A stretch of 61,922 bases of DNA from Neobacillus mesonae (lineage in GTDB: Bacteria; Bacillota; Bacilli; Bacillales; Cytobacillaceae), in contig NZ_JAMBNQ010000030.1 of assembly GCF_023715155.1 (NCBI RefSeq), positions 1 through 61,922 of the forward strand. Reading direction: 5' to 3'. A program made the translations under genes and the position numbers. This document shows, in pieces, positions 18,514 to 25,931 of the stretch; the stretch's first letter is position 1, and each line of letters begins with the position of its first letter. The notes beneath the pieces are model-generated. The model did no database searches. It had not been told where the DNA came from and worked only from the letters and a program-made list of their open reading frames with translations.

Positions 18514-19495
18514 TGTACCAAATACAACAAAAATTCTTGCATTGCAAAAGATATTTTTCGAAGAGACAGATGAAGCTAACAAATTCTCGGTGGCACAATT
18601 AATTGAGAAGCTTCAATCAGCTCTTTCGACCAATGATGCGATCGATAAAAAAAGAATTAAACGCTATATTGATTCCTTGAATGAGAGCGGATTTGAAATC
18701 ATACAGGAGGAACAAAAATATGGAAAAATGGTATACAGCCACCAATCCCGGCTGTTTGAAACTTATGAACTGAGGATCCTTGTGGATGCCATTCTTTCCG
18801 CCAGTTTTGTCACAGAGTCACAGGCCAACAATATTATTGATAAGCTTGGAAAATTAACGAGCAGCAATTTAGCCAAAACCCTGCCAAGTCCGATTAAATA
18901 CAATAAATCGATGGACCATATTTACCATCTTACAAAGGTATATATTGATAAGCTCCACCATGCTATTCAGGAAAAAAAGGTCATTACGTTTAAATATGGA
19001 AGATATACCATTGATCGGACTTTTGAGTTGAACCGCAACGGTCAGGAATATGTTTATCATCCATACGCCTTGATTTGGGACCAAGGATACTACTATCTAA
19101 TTGGTCAGAAGGAGAATAAGGATGGTTTAAGCAACTACCGGATCGATCGAATGCGGGATGTAGAAGTGACGGAAAAGCGGTATCGAAGCAAAGAGTACAA
19201 TATTGATGAATACCTGCATCTTAATTTTCATATGTTTCATGGTACAGGTGTATGGGTGGAAATTGAGTTCAGAAACAAATACCTCATCAATCCTATAATA
19301 GATAAATTCGGGCTGGATGCGGATATTCGGAAGGTTGACGAAAATACCTTTATTCTTAAAACAAAAGCCATTGTTGGTGAAGGTTTTTACAATTGGCTCC
19401 GCGGCTGGGGCAGCTCCGCCAGGCTTCTTTCACCTCCAGAATTGGTTCAGGAGATGAAGGAAGAAGTTGAAAAAATGAATAAGCTTTATTCCTGA
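18506..19495 (+). CDS. WYL-domain HTH regulator of the AddAB-like operon
   Basis: A 329-residue protein: an N-terminal winged helix (about 1-75, KFSVAQLIEKLQ...KKRIKRYIDSLNESGFEI), a connecting region and a WYL domain (about 145-240) with the signature in YALIWDQGYYYLIGQKE and later NYRIDRM, then a C-terminal extension (WLRGWGSSARLLSPPELV). WYL proteins bind nucleic-acid fragments or nucleotides and often repress or sense for phage-defence loci (BrxR/CapW type). GTG 18506 overlaps the helicase gene by eight bases with AAGGAGG well placed inside it, so the three genes are coupled. A weak terminator follows. Confidence 0.9.
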   Translation: MADVPNTTKILALQKIFFEETDEANKFSVAQLIEKLQSALSTNDAIDKKRIKRYIDSLNESGFEIIQEEQKYGKMVYSHQSRLFETYELRILVDAILSASFVTESQANNIIDKLGKLTSSNLAKTLPSPIKYNKSMDHIYHLTKVYIDKLHHAIQEKKVITFKYGRYTIDRTFELNRNGQEYVYHPYALIWDQGYYYLIGQKENKDGLSNYRIDRMRDVEVTEKRYRSKEYNIDEYLHLNFHMFHGTGVWVEIEFRNKYLINPIIDKFGLDADIRKVDENTFILKTKAIVGEGFYNWLRGWGSSARLLSPPELVQEMKEEVEKMNKLYS

Positions 19496-19496
19496 G

Positions 19497-19527
19497 GTGT
19501 GCCTGTTTGGGTACACTTTATTTTATG
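19497..19527 (+). terminator. Terminator after WYL gene
   Basis: GTGTGCC (19497-19503) pairs with GGTACAC (19510-19516) with one G-U pair, followed by TTTATTTTAT. It closes the AddAB-like/WYL unit. Confidence 0.6.
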
Positions 19528-19716
19528 AGAATATTGACAGATATCATTATTTATTTAGTAATGCAGCGTCCATTAACAGAACTGATACAATTCAAACATT
19601 CCCCAAATATTGCCAGCTTGCTGCTTCGAGGTTAGTGCATTATTCATATCAATATGTGTATTTCATAAAAATAGTATTATAATAACCAAAAGTATCAAAC
19701 GAGGAGCAAAACTATT

Positions 19717-20874
19717 ATGAGAAATATTTGGATTTTAAGTCTTGTTAGTTTTTTTACCGATTTAGGTACATACATGGTATATCCACTAATTCCTTTATTT
19801 CTTGCCTCTGTAGGTACAACACCTACAATCATTGGATTAATTGAAGGGATTGCTGAAAGTCTAGCTAGTCTGTTAAAACTTATTGCAGGTTATATTGCGG
19901 ATAAGGTGAACAAAAGAAAATCATTAGCTATTTTCGGATATGGATTTTCTGCCATTGGCAGGATTCTTTTGATTGCAGCCCATTCATGGGTTGGCGTTTT
20001 TATTTGGAGAATGTCAGACCGAATTGGCAAGGGAGTCCGAACGGCTCCTCGTGATGCATTAATTGCCGAATCAAGCGTAAATGGAAGACATGGACGTTCA
20101 TTTGGATTTCACCAAATGTTGGATATGCTGGGTGCAGCGATTGGAGTTGGAGTGGCATATCTACTCATTTTTGGTGGACATGCAAGCTACCAGAAGGTGT
20201 TTTTATATTCCATGCTTCCAGTTGTGATTGGGGTTGCATTGCTTTTTTTGATACGAGAGCCAAAGGATAGAAAAGAAGAAATAATGCGTAAGCCTATTCA
20301 ATTCAATTGGAGTGTATTAGATCACCGTTTGAAGAGATTATTAGTTGTCATATTTCTTTTCACTCTAGTAAACAGTTCTAATCAATTCTTAATCCTACGT
20401 GCTTCAAATGTGGGTGTTTCTACTCAAAATGTGCTGTTATTGTATTTGTTGTTCTATTTGGTATCTGGTCTTTTGTCTTATCCTGCCGGCCGTTTATCAG
20501 ATAAAGTGGGTAGGAAATCGCTCTTAGTTTTAGGGTATGTTTTTTATGGGATTGTTTATTTTGGATTTGGGCTCGCACAGTCAGCTAAATGGATGTGGGT
20601 TTTATTTGTGCTTTATGGAGTATATACTGGAGCGACAAAAGGAGTGGAAAGAGCCCTAGTGGCGGATGTGGCTCCAAAAGACTTAAAGGCAACTGTCATG
20701 GGAATGTACTCCATGATCGTTGGAATTGGTTTACTGCCTGCCTCTCTTATCACGGGATGGTTATGGGATAAGTTCGGTGCGGATGTGCCTTTTTATTTTA
20801 ATGGAGTGCTGTCGATGATAACGGCTATATTGCTTTACTTTGCTATATCTAATCCTAATGAGAAACGTCTATGA
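19717..20874 (+). CDS. Major facilitator superfamily transporter
   Basis: A 385-residue inner-membrane transporter with 12 hydrophobic segments. The MFS A-type motif appears in the first half as GYIADKVNKRKS and again in the second as GRLSDKVGRKS. It begins ILSLVSFFTDLGTYMVYPLIPLFL and contains the RIGKGVRTAPRDALIAES segment typical of a sub-family annotated as efflux or organic-anion MFS proteins. Substrate is unknown. A GAGGAG site lies upstream of the ATG. It is bounded by terminators on both sides and is probably monocistronic. Confidence 0.88.
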   Translation: MRNIWILSLVSFFTDLGTYMVYPLIPLFLASVGTTPTIIGLIEGIAESLASLLKLIAGYIADKVNKRKSLAIFGYGFSAIGRILLIAAHSWVGVFIWRMSDRIGKGVRTAPRDALIAESSVNGRHGRSFGFHQMLDMLGAAIGVGVAYLLIFGGHASYQKVFLYSMLPVVIGVALLFLIREPKDRKEEIMRKPIQFNWSVLDHRLKRLLVVIFLFTLVNSSNQFLILRASNVGVSTQNVLLLYLLFYLVSGLLSYPAGRLSDKVGRKSLLVLGYVFYGIVYFGFGLAQSAKWMWVLFVLYGVYTGATKGVERALVADVAPKDLKATVMGMYSMIVGIGLLPASLITGWLWDKFGADVPFYFNGVLSMITAILLYFAISNPNEKRL

Positions 20875-20900
20875 GGCAGCCAATATGGCTGCCTAGCTTT
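20874..20900 (+). terminator. Terminator after MFS gene
   Basis: A perfect 9-bp stem, AGGCAGCCA (20874-20882) with TGGCTGCCT (20886-20894), starts on the last base of the stop codon and is followed by AGCTTT. The T-tract is short. Confidence 0.65.
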
Positions 20901-21053
20901 CGTCACACACAATCATAAGAATAGTTCTTTGCATATTTGCTTCTTATTATATGGCTATTTTCGTAAACTATGTTGTTATGCCAAGAAAAGCGGTGGTTTG
21001 TTCTATTAGCGGACTCTGCGAGAAAGCTGGATTACAGGATAGTCCCCTTCGAA

Positions 21054-21250
21054 GTAAAAAATAAGCGGAATTTTTCCCGTTATTTGCAAAATTAAGAATT
21101 AAATAGTAAAAAATAAGCGGAGTTTTTTCCGTTATTCAATGAAAAGCACCCGATTTTAGCAGTTTAAAATCAAATAAGGGAAATTCCTCCGTCTATTTCA
21201 GCTAATTAACATCCAATTCCCTAAATAATAGGAATTTCTACCTCTATTTT
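21054..21250. repeat. Intergenic module array, 52-bp period (AATAAGCGG type)
   Basis: The phrase GTAAAAAATAAGCGGA starts at 21054 and again at 21106, exactly 52 bases apart, each followed by a T-run and CCGTTATT. Two more degenerate copies (AATAAGGGAAATTCC, AATAATAGGAATTTC) have module starts near 21167 and 21218. Each module is an imperfect hairpin (AATAA...TTATT). It fills much of the 663-base gap between the MFS gene and pssA; I see no gene in the rest. Confidence 0.75.
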
Positions 21251-21543
21251 TTGAACGAATCTTAAAAAGGGAGCAAAAAGCAACAATCTTTTAGAAAAGA
21301 GCCTATTATTTTCTTTACCTTCCTCAAAGTTCTTGTAAACATAACCCAAATACTTTTTTTGTTTTTACAGTGAATTAAAGAATGGTATTTCAATCAAATA
21401 GGCAAGTTAATGATATCAATAAAAGCTTATGCAGCTAATAGAACAGTAACATTTCATAAAAGCAAAATATATAAAAAAACGGAAGAATAGATAGAAAACT
21501 GCCAATCAAATGGGGGGAATCGTTAACGACAGGAGGAATGATT

Positions 21544-22035
21544 TTGTTTAGTCAAGTTGCAAAAGCAGTACCCAACCTATTTACAATGGGAAATTTATTA
21601 TGCGGTGTTCTATCCATTACCTGTATGATGAGCGGCTTCTTAGAAACAGCCTCCATATTAGTTTTGTTTTCAGCGGTTTTTGATCTTCTTGATGGAAGAA
21701 TTGCCAGAGGATTAAAAGTTAACAGTGAATTAGGTGTACAAATGGATTCCTTAGCAGATATTATTAGTTTTGGTGTTGCTCCTGCACTTCTATTTCATGC
21801 GATAGCACCTCCGTCTATTTTAACTTCTTTGGCATTTATCCTTTTCCCAATAATGGGGGCTTTAAGGTTAGCAAAGTTTAATGTTAAACCAACTATCGGT
21901 TATTTTAGCGGTTTGCCTATTCCAGCTGCGGGATTGCCGCTCGCTGTCATGGGATTCTTTTCATATAGCAATGTATGGATAACCATAATCCTTGCTGTTT
22001 TAATGGTGACCCCCATTAGAGTTAAAAAACTTTAA
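21544..22035 (+). CDS. pssA: CDP-diacylglycerol-serine O-phosphatidyltransferase PssA
   Basis: A membrane enzyme making phosphatidylserine, the precursor of phosphatidylethanolamine, from CDP-diacylglycerol and serine. The CDP-alcohol phosphotransferase signature is complete: DLLDGRIAR followed by G-V-Q-M-D-S-L-A-D. Further motifs are SFGVAPALL and FSGLPIPAAGLPL. The protein of about 163 residues is close to the B. subtilis PssA size and has several membrane helices. TTG 21544 lies seven bases after AGGAGG; the ATG at 21538 is too close to that site. No psd gene follows directly. It is followed by a terminator. Confidence 0.9.
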   Translation: MFSQVAKAVPNLFTMGNLLCGVLSITCMMSGFLETASILVLFSAVFDLLDGRIARGLKVNSELGVQMDSLADIISFGVAPALLFHAIAPPSILTSLAFILFPIMGALRLAKFNVKPTIGYFSGLPIPAAGLPLAVMGFFSYSNVWITIILAVLMVTPIRVKKL

Positions 22036-22050
22036 TTTGTTTACTTTATG

Positions 22051-22092
22051 AAAAAGCTAGTGACCTGTTCGTAAAGGGAATAGCTTTTTTGT
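22051..22092 (+). terminator. Terminator after pssA
   Basis: AAAAAGCTA (22051-22059) pairs with TAGCTTTTT (22081-22089) across a 21-base loop, with further T residues after it. Confidence 0.65.
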
Positions 22093-22117
22093 TTTTAACC
22101 CCTTCACCTATTTTTTC

Positions 22118-22145
22118 TATTAATAAATTATTAAAAATCCATTAA
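22118..22145. promoter_or_regulatory. Three 11-bp-spaced ATTAA direct repeats upstream of the DedA-PAP2 gene
   Basis: TATTAA (22118), TATTAA (22129) and CATTAA (22140) recur every 11 bases. The same pattern lies before the response-regulator gene (33033, 33044) and the DedA gene (35952, 35963, 35974). This is the geometry of OmpR-family response regulator sites. Confidence 0.45.
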
Positions 22146-22251
22146 TTTGGAAGATGTATTCAGTTATCGTGCTACATTGAATGTGAATAGAACAAAATGG
22201 AAGGAAATATCACATCAGAAGTAGTTTTTTGGTCAAAATGGAGGCATTCAC

Positions 22252-23544
22252 ATGTCATATTTAATAAGCTTATTTGAACAACACAGTTATCTGATTTTAT
22301 TTTTAGGTATCTTTCTAGAACTAATGGCTTTTCCCATTTCTGGTGAATTGTTAATGAGTTACGCTGGGTATTTCGTCTATCAGGGGAAAATGAATTATAT
22401 TTTAGCACTCCTGACAGTTTTTGTATCCGGGGGTGCCGGAATTACTATAACATACTGGATTGGAAAGGCAGGGGGATATAAATTAATCGAAAAATACGGA
22501 AAATATATTCACCTGGGACCTGAAAGATATAAGAAGGTGTCTGCTTGGTTTGAACGGTCAGGCAGTAAATTATTGATTTTTGCTTATTTCATTCCAGGGG
22601 TCAGGCATTTTACCGGTTATATATCCGGAATATCTAGAATCCCTTTTCGAAAATTTATCTTTCCTGCTTATACAGGTGCATTTCTATGGGGGATTTGTTT
22701 TATTACTCTTGGGAAAGTATTGGGACCCCAATGGAAGGTTTTCCATGAAGCAGCAAGTAAATATTTCGTCCTTTTCATTATCGTCATTGCTGTTTTGTTA
22801 GCAGGATTTTTTGCCTACCGGTTTTATAAAATCCAAATTAAGAACTTTTTTATTCATCTATTAAAATGGATGACTGGACGCTTAAAAACAATTAGAGCAA
22901 CAGAAATATTTCTTATTTCCCTTACTGTCGTTTTAATCGGAATGGTCAGCTTGATGATTGGGCTTGCTCAAGACTATTTATATGATGAGTTTCGTCAGTT
23001 TAACGATATTACGGAATATATGGTCGATTCTATCGTATATACGAATTGGATGAATGCATTTGTAGTATTCCAATCCATAATTTCACTGGGTTCCATTATT
23101 GCAATAACTATAATCCGTATTTGGGGTAAGGGACGGAACAGAATACTGGAATTTCTTCTTCTTGGTGTTTCTATTGCAGGAGCAAAACCATTTCATGATT
23201 TAATTAGTAAGACATTTTCAACCCTCCAATCAATCGGATTCTTTGGGAAATTCCACTCTGCGAATTTTCCTGATAGGAATGCCTTTGTTATGTTCATAAT
23301 TTATGGAACATGCTTATTTTTACTTGTTCGTCATTCAAAAAAAAGTTATACACCAATATATACTTCTTTATTGGTACTGTTCATTTTAGCCGGAATAGCT
23401 ATTGTAAACATTGCACAAACTAATACGCTTCCGAGTGATATAGTTGGTGGATATGTATATGGCGGTGTCTGGATATTCTTTAACTTCTTATTGTTTGAAA
23501 TGTTGAGACTTGTATTGGACAAGTATAAAGCAGGGATTGAGTGA
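22252..23544 (+). CDS. DedA-family protein fused to a degenerate PAP2 domain
   Basis: A 430-residue membrane protein. Residues 1-195 are a DedA/VTT domain: the G-x-E segment FLELMAFPISGELLM, the re-entrant AYFIPGVRHFTGYISGISRI block with the conserved Arg, and FLWG. DedA proteins recycle lipid carriers such as undecaprenyl phosphate or move phospholipids. Residues ~210-430 resemble a PAP2 phosphatase but the catalytic motifs are lost: PSGH is replaced by PDRN and the SR...H...D block survives only as LPSDIVGGYVYGG. Hydrolysis is therefore unlikely. ATG 22252; upstream 11-bp repeats suggest control by the two-component system at 33.1 kb. Confidence 0.85.
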   Translation: MSYLISLFEQHSYLILFLGIFLELMAFPISGELLMSYAGYFVYQGKMNYILALLTVFVSGGAGITITYWIGKAGGYKLIEKYGKYIHLGPERYKKVSAWFERSGSKLLIFAYFIPGVRHFTGYISGISRIPFRKFIFPAYTGAFLWGICFITLGKVLGPQWKVFHEAASKYFVLFIIVIAVLLAGFFAYRFYKIQIKNFFIHLLKWMTGRLKTIRATEIFLISLTVVLIGMVSLMIGLAQDYLYDEFRQFNDITEYMVDSIVYTNWMNAFVVFQSIISLGSIIAITIIRIWGKGRNRILEFLLLGVSIAGAKPFHDLISKTFSTLQSIGFFGKFHSANFPDRNAFVMFIIYGTCLFLLVRHSKKSYTPIYTSLLVLFILAGIAIVNIAQTNTLPSDIVGGYVYGGVWIFFNFLLFEMLRLVLDKYKAGIE

Positions 23545-23563
23545 AAATTGAAAACACATACTG

Positions 23564-23602
23564 AGAAAGGGTGTGCCGTTTTTGGTGCACCCTTTCTTAT
23601 AT
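23564..23602 (+). terminator. Terminator after DedA-PAP2 gene
   Basis: A 14-bp stem (23564-23577 with 23584-23597) built on AGAAAGGGTG and CACCCTTTCT, with two G-U pairs, has a short T-rich loop. It is one of the GGTGTAC/GGTGTGCC family. Confidence 0.8.
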
Positions 23603-23649
23603 AATTAGATTTGTAAAGATGATTAATTAAAAAACAAGGGGGAAATAAA

Positions 23650-24315
23650 GTGAAAAAGATTTTAAAGATTGCTGGAATCATAATCGGTGCAATTGTTTTC
23701 ATTTTGATAGGAACAGGGATTGGTTCGAGTGGCGCTGAAGCAACAGTAAATGGAAAGAAAATGGATATTACGTCACTGGATAAAGAAATCAGTAAGATGA
23801 AAAAAGATCTAAACTCCATAAAGCAGGAACGAAATGAAGCAAAGGCAATCATTGATAAAAAGGATGCAGCAGAAGAAGAACTTGCTGATGCTGAGGCCAA
23901 ACTTAAAGATATAAAAGGCACATTGGATAAAGAATTAGCTGAGGGACGAAAAGATGTTGATGCTAAGCTTCAAGGTGCAAAGAAAGAGTTATCTAACACA
24001 CAAGCGAAACTTAAAGAAACGAAGGCTAAATTAGCATCAGCCACCGGCCAGCTGCAAAAGGCTGAAGGGGCACCGAAAAAATTAGGTTCCGGACAATATG
24101 TGGTTGGTAAAGATATCCCAGCAGGCCGTTACAATGCACATGCGCTAGGCCGCGGATCAAACTTTTTCGTTTACGATGGAGCCAGCGGGTCAGCCAAAGT
24201 GAATACCATTCTTGGCACGGCTGGGGGAATTGGTACTGGCGATTATACCTTTTTCTGCCAAGATGGAGATATCATTGAAACACACGAACCTGTTAGATTA
24301 ACTCCAGTAAAATAG
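23650..24315 (+). CDS. Membrane-anchored coiled-coil protein with GKDIPAGRY domain
   Basis: A 221-residue protein of unknown function. Residues 1-25 (KKILKIAGIIIGAIVFILIG) are a single membrane anchor or uncleaved signal. Residues ~35-145 are a long charged coiled coil rich in Lys, Glu and Ala. The C-terminal ~70 residues (GSGQYVVGKDIPAGRYNA...FFVYDG...DGDIIETHEPVRLTPV) form a small beta domain found at the C terminus of various Gram-positive surface proteins. GTG 23650 follows AAGGGGGAAATAAA. Topology suggests an extracellular coiled coil presenting this domain. It lies alone between two terminators. Confidence 0.75.
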   Translation: MKKILKIAGIIIGAIVFILIGTGIGSSGAEATVNGKKMDITSLDKEISKMKKDLNSIKQERNEAKAIIDKKDAAEEELADAEAKLKDIKGTLDKELAEGRKDVDAKLQGAKKELSNTQAKLKETKAKLASATGQLQKAEGAPKKLGSGQYVVGKDIPAGRYNAHALGRGSNFFVYDGASGSAKVNTILGTAGGIGTGDYTFFCQDGDIIETHEPVRLTPVK

Positions 24316-24341
24316 ATTTCTTAAGAAATGTAATAATATGT

Positions 24342-24376
24342 AAAGGTGTACAGATTTTTCAGTACACCTTTTTACA
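24342..24376 (+). terminator. Terminator after coiled-coil protein gene
   Basis: AAAGGTGTAC (24342-24351) pairs perfectly with GTACACCTTT (24362-24371), followed by TTACATTT. Its arms match the mcrC terminator family. Confidence 0.8.
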
Positions 24377-24441
24377 TTTATAATAAAGGGTGATAATACA
24401 AAAAATAATAAATAAATCATTATTATAGTAAGGTGAAAACA

Positions 24442-25152
24442 TTGATAACATTTATATTAATCATAGCAATCCTCATTCTGCTTGTCCTTCTATATTCCGT
24501 GATCCCAACGGTGCTCATTCGTGTGCTCAGCTTGAGGATTACAAAAAGAACAAAAACCAATGGGATGGCTTTAACCTTTGATGACGGTCCTAATCCTGAA
24601 TATACTCCTCAATTACTTGATTTGTTAAAAAAATATGGGGTAAAGGCAACCTTTTTTGTTGTAGGGAGCAAGGTAAAACAGTATCCTGAGATTATCAAGC
24701 GGATGAATCGTGAAGGTCATACAATCGGGATTCACCATTTTAAACATATTTCAGGCTGGATACTTTCTCCTTTTCAGCTGAAGAAACAGTTGAAAATGAC
24801 GGAAGTGGCCATCAGTAATTGTACAAATGAAAAAGTGACTTTTTACCGTCCGCCATGGGGACATTTTAATCTTTTTACATTGCTGATGAGTAAAAAATAT
24901 AACATCATCATGTGGTCAGATATCTTTGGGGATTGGAAAACGGAAAATTGTAAGAACACATTGCTTGACCAATTGCGGTCAACCAATAAACAGGGTTCGA
25001 TTTTACTACTTCATGATTCCGGTGAAAATCCGGGTGCTGATGAAGAGGCGCCGCACTATATGCTGCAAAGCTTGGAGACTTATTTAAAAGAAAATCATGA
25101 AACGGGAACCCGTTATGTTACATTAAAAAATTTAAGTGAAGAGGATTTATGA
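24442..25152 (+). CDS. Membrane-anchored NodB-type polysaccharide deacetylase (first copy)
   Basis: A metal-dependent deacetylase of about 236 residues with an N-terminal membrane anchor (ITFILIIAILILLVLLYSV). The NodB domain has TFDDGPNPEYTP (catalytic base and metal Asp), the metal histidines in GIHHFKHISG, the RPPWG loop and the C-terminal LLLHDSGE. All key residues are present, so activity is expected on an N-acetylated envelope glycan or sugar-lipid. TTG 24442 follows AAGGTG; the longer frame's GTG 24433 is part of that site. Its stop overlaps the next DedA gene (ATGA). A close relative sits at 28327-29013. Confidence 0.87.
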   Translation: MITFILIIAILILLVLLYSVIPTVLIRVLSLRITKRTKTNGMALTFDDGPNPEYTPQLLDLLKKYGVKATFFVVGSKVKQYPEIIKRMNREGHTIGIHHFKHISGWILSPFQLKKQLKMTEVAISNCTNEKVTFYRPPWGHFNLFTLLMSKKYNIIMWSDIFGDWKTENCKNTLLDQLRSTNKQGSILLLHDSGENPGADEEAPHYMLQSLETYLKENHETGTRYVTLKNLSEEDL

Positions 25153-25742
25153 ATATTGACACCCTTCTACAGTATCTTAATACATATGGCTATCTGATTA
25201 TTTTCGTTTTTTTATTCTTCGGTATCGTCGGTATTCCTGCACCGGAGGAATCACTCTTATTTTTAATCGGGGTATTAATTAACCAACATAGCCTTGCCTT
25301 TCTGCCATCAAGTTTGTCCGCTTTTATGGGGGCATTTACCGGTATGCTGACTGCCTATTTGGTTGGAAAATATGTAGGCAGTCCTTTTATTCGAAAATAT
25401 GGAAAATATGTTGCGATTACGGATGAACGGTGGGAGAAAGTCCAAAATAAATATACGAAAAATGTTAGGAAAACAATTCTATTTGGATTCTATATGCCCG
25501 GAATAAGGCAAATCAGCCCGTACTTTGCCGGAATAACCAAAATTTCAATTGTAGAATTCCTGCTATATTCGATAATGGGAACCATTTTATGGACCCTTCC
25601 ATTTATTTTAGCCGGCTATTACGCAGGAAGTGCCCTGCACATTAATCCGAGGTATGTTCCATATTTAGGATTACTATTTTTATTCATTTTTTTGGTTTTT
25701 GTTTTCGTGAATTTTTTAAAAAGAAAAAGAGGTAAAGCTTAA
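25149..25742 (+). CDS. DedA-family membrane protein (second copy)
   Basis: A 197-residue DedA/VTT-domain protein with N-terminal helices including FFGIVGIPAPEESLLFLIGV, the conserved GFYMPGIRQISPYFAGITKI segment and a following FLLY...GTILW helix. It ends in a basic cytoplasmic tail (NFLKRKRGKA). DedA proteins are linked to undecaprenyl-phosphate and phospholipid recycling across the membrane. The start codon overlaps the deacetylase stop by four bases, so the two are translationally coupled and probably act on the same lipid-linked substrate; that last step is inference. A strong terminator follows. Confidence 0.88.
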   Translation: MNIDTLLQYLNTYGYLIIFVFLFFGIVGIPAPEESLLFLIGVLINQHSLAFLPSSLSAFMGAFTGMLTAYLVGKYVGSPFIRKYGKYVAITDERWEKVQNKYTKNVRKTILFGFYMPGIRQISPYFAGITKISIVEFLLYSIMGTILWTLPFILAGYYAGSALHINPRYVPYLGLLFLFIFLVFVFVNFLKRKRGKA

Positions 25743-25776
25743 GAGCAGCTCCAAGATGAGGAGCTGCTCTTTTCTA
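25741..25776 (+). terminator. Terminator after DedA gene
   Basis: A perfect 12-bp stem (25741-25752 with 25760-25771), overlapping the stop codon, is followed by TTTCTATAC. Confidence 0.85.
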
Positions 25777-25825
25777 TACTGTGAAATGCTGTCTCCCTAT
25801 CCATAACTTAAAAATCTCCTGTTCG

Positions 25826-25846
25826 TTTCATTAAAATTTAATGAAA
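25826..25846. promoter_or_regulatory. 21-bp palindrome upstream of glycosyltransferase operon
   Basis: TTTCATTAAA and its exact complement TTTAATGAAA flank a central A about 85 bases before the first glycosyltransferase gene. It is a candidate operator. It contains a CATTAA element in each orientation, like the direct repeats before the response regulator gene. Confidence 0.45.
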
Positions 25847-25931
25847 ATGGAAGGAATTAAAAAAATCGGTGATAGATTAGAAGAGTGGAAAACATATAAA
25901 TGATTCCTACTGAACAGGAGATGAATCAGAT

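Noticed and set aside
22880..23544. Active PAP2 phosphatase
   Set aside because: The catalytic histidine motif PSGH reads PDRN and the SR-x5-H block is lost.
23346..23921. 191-codon minus-strand open frame
   Set aside because: It is antisense to the end of the DedA-PAP2 gene and the start of the coiled-coil gene, with a serine/alanine-rich shadow composition.
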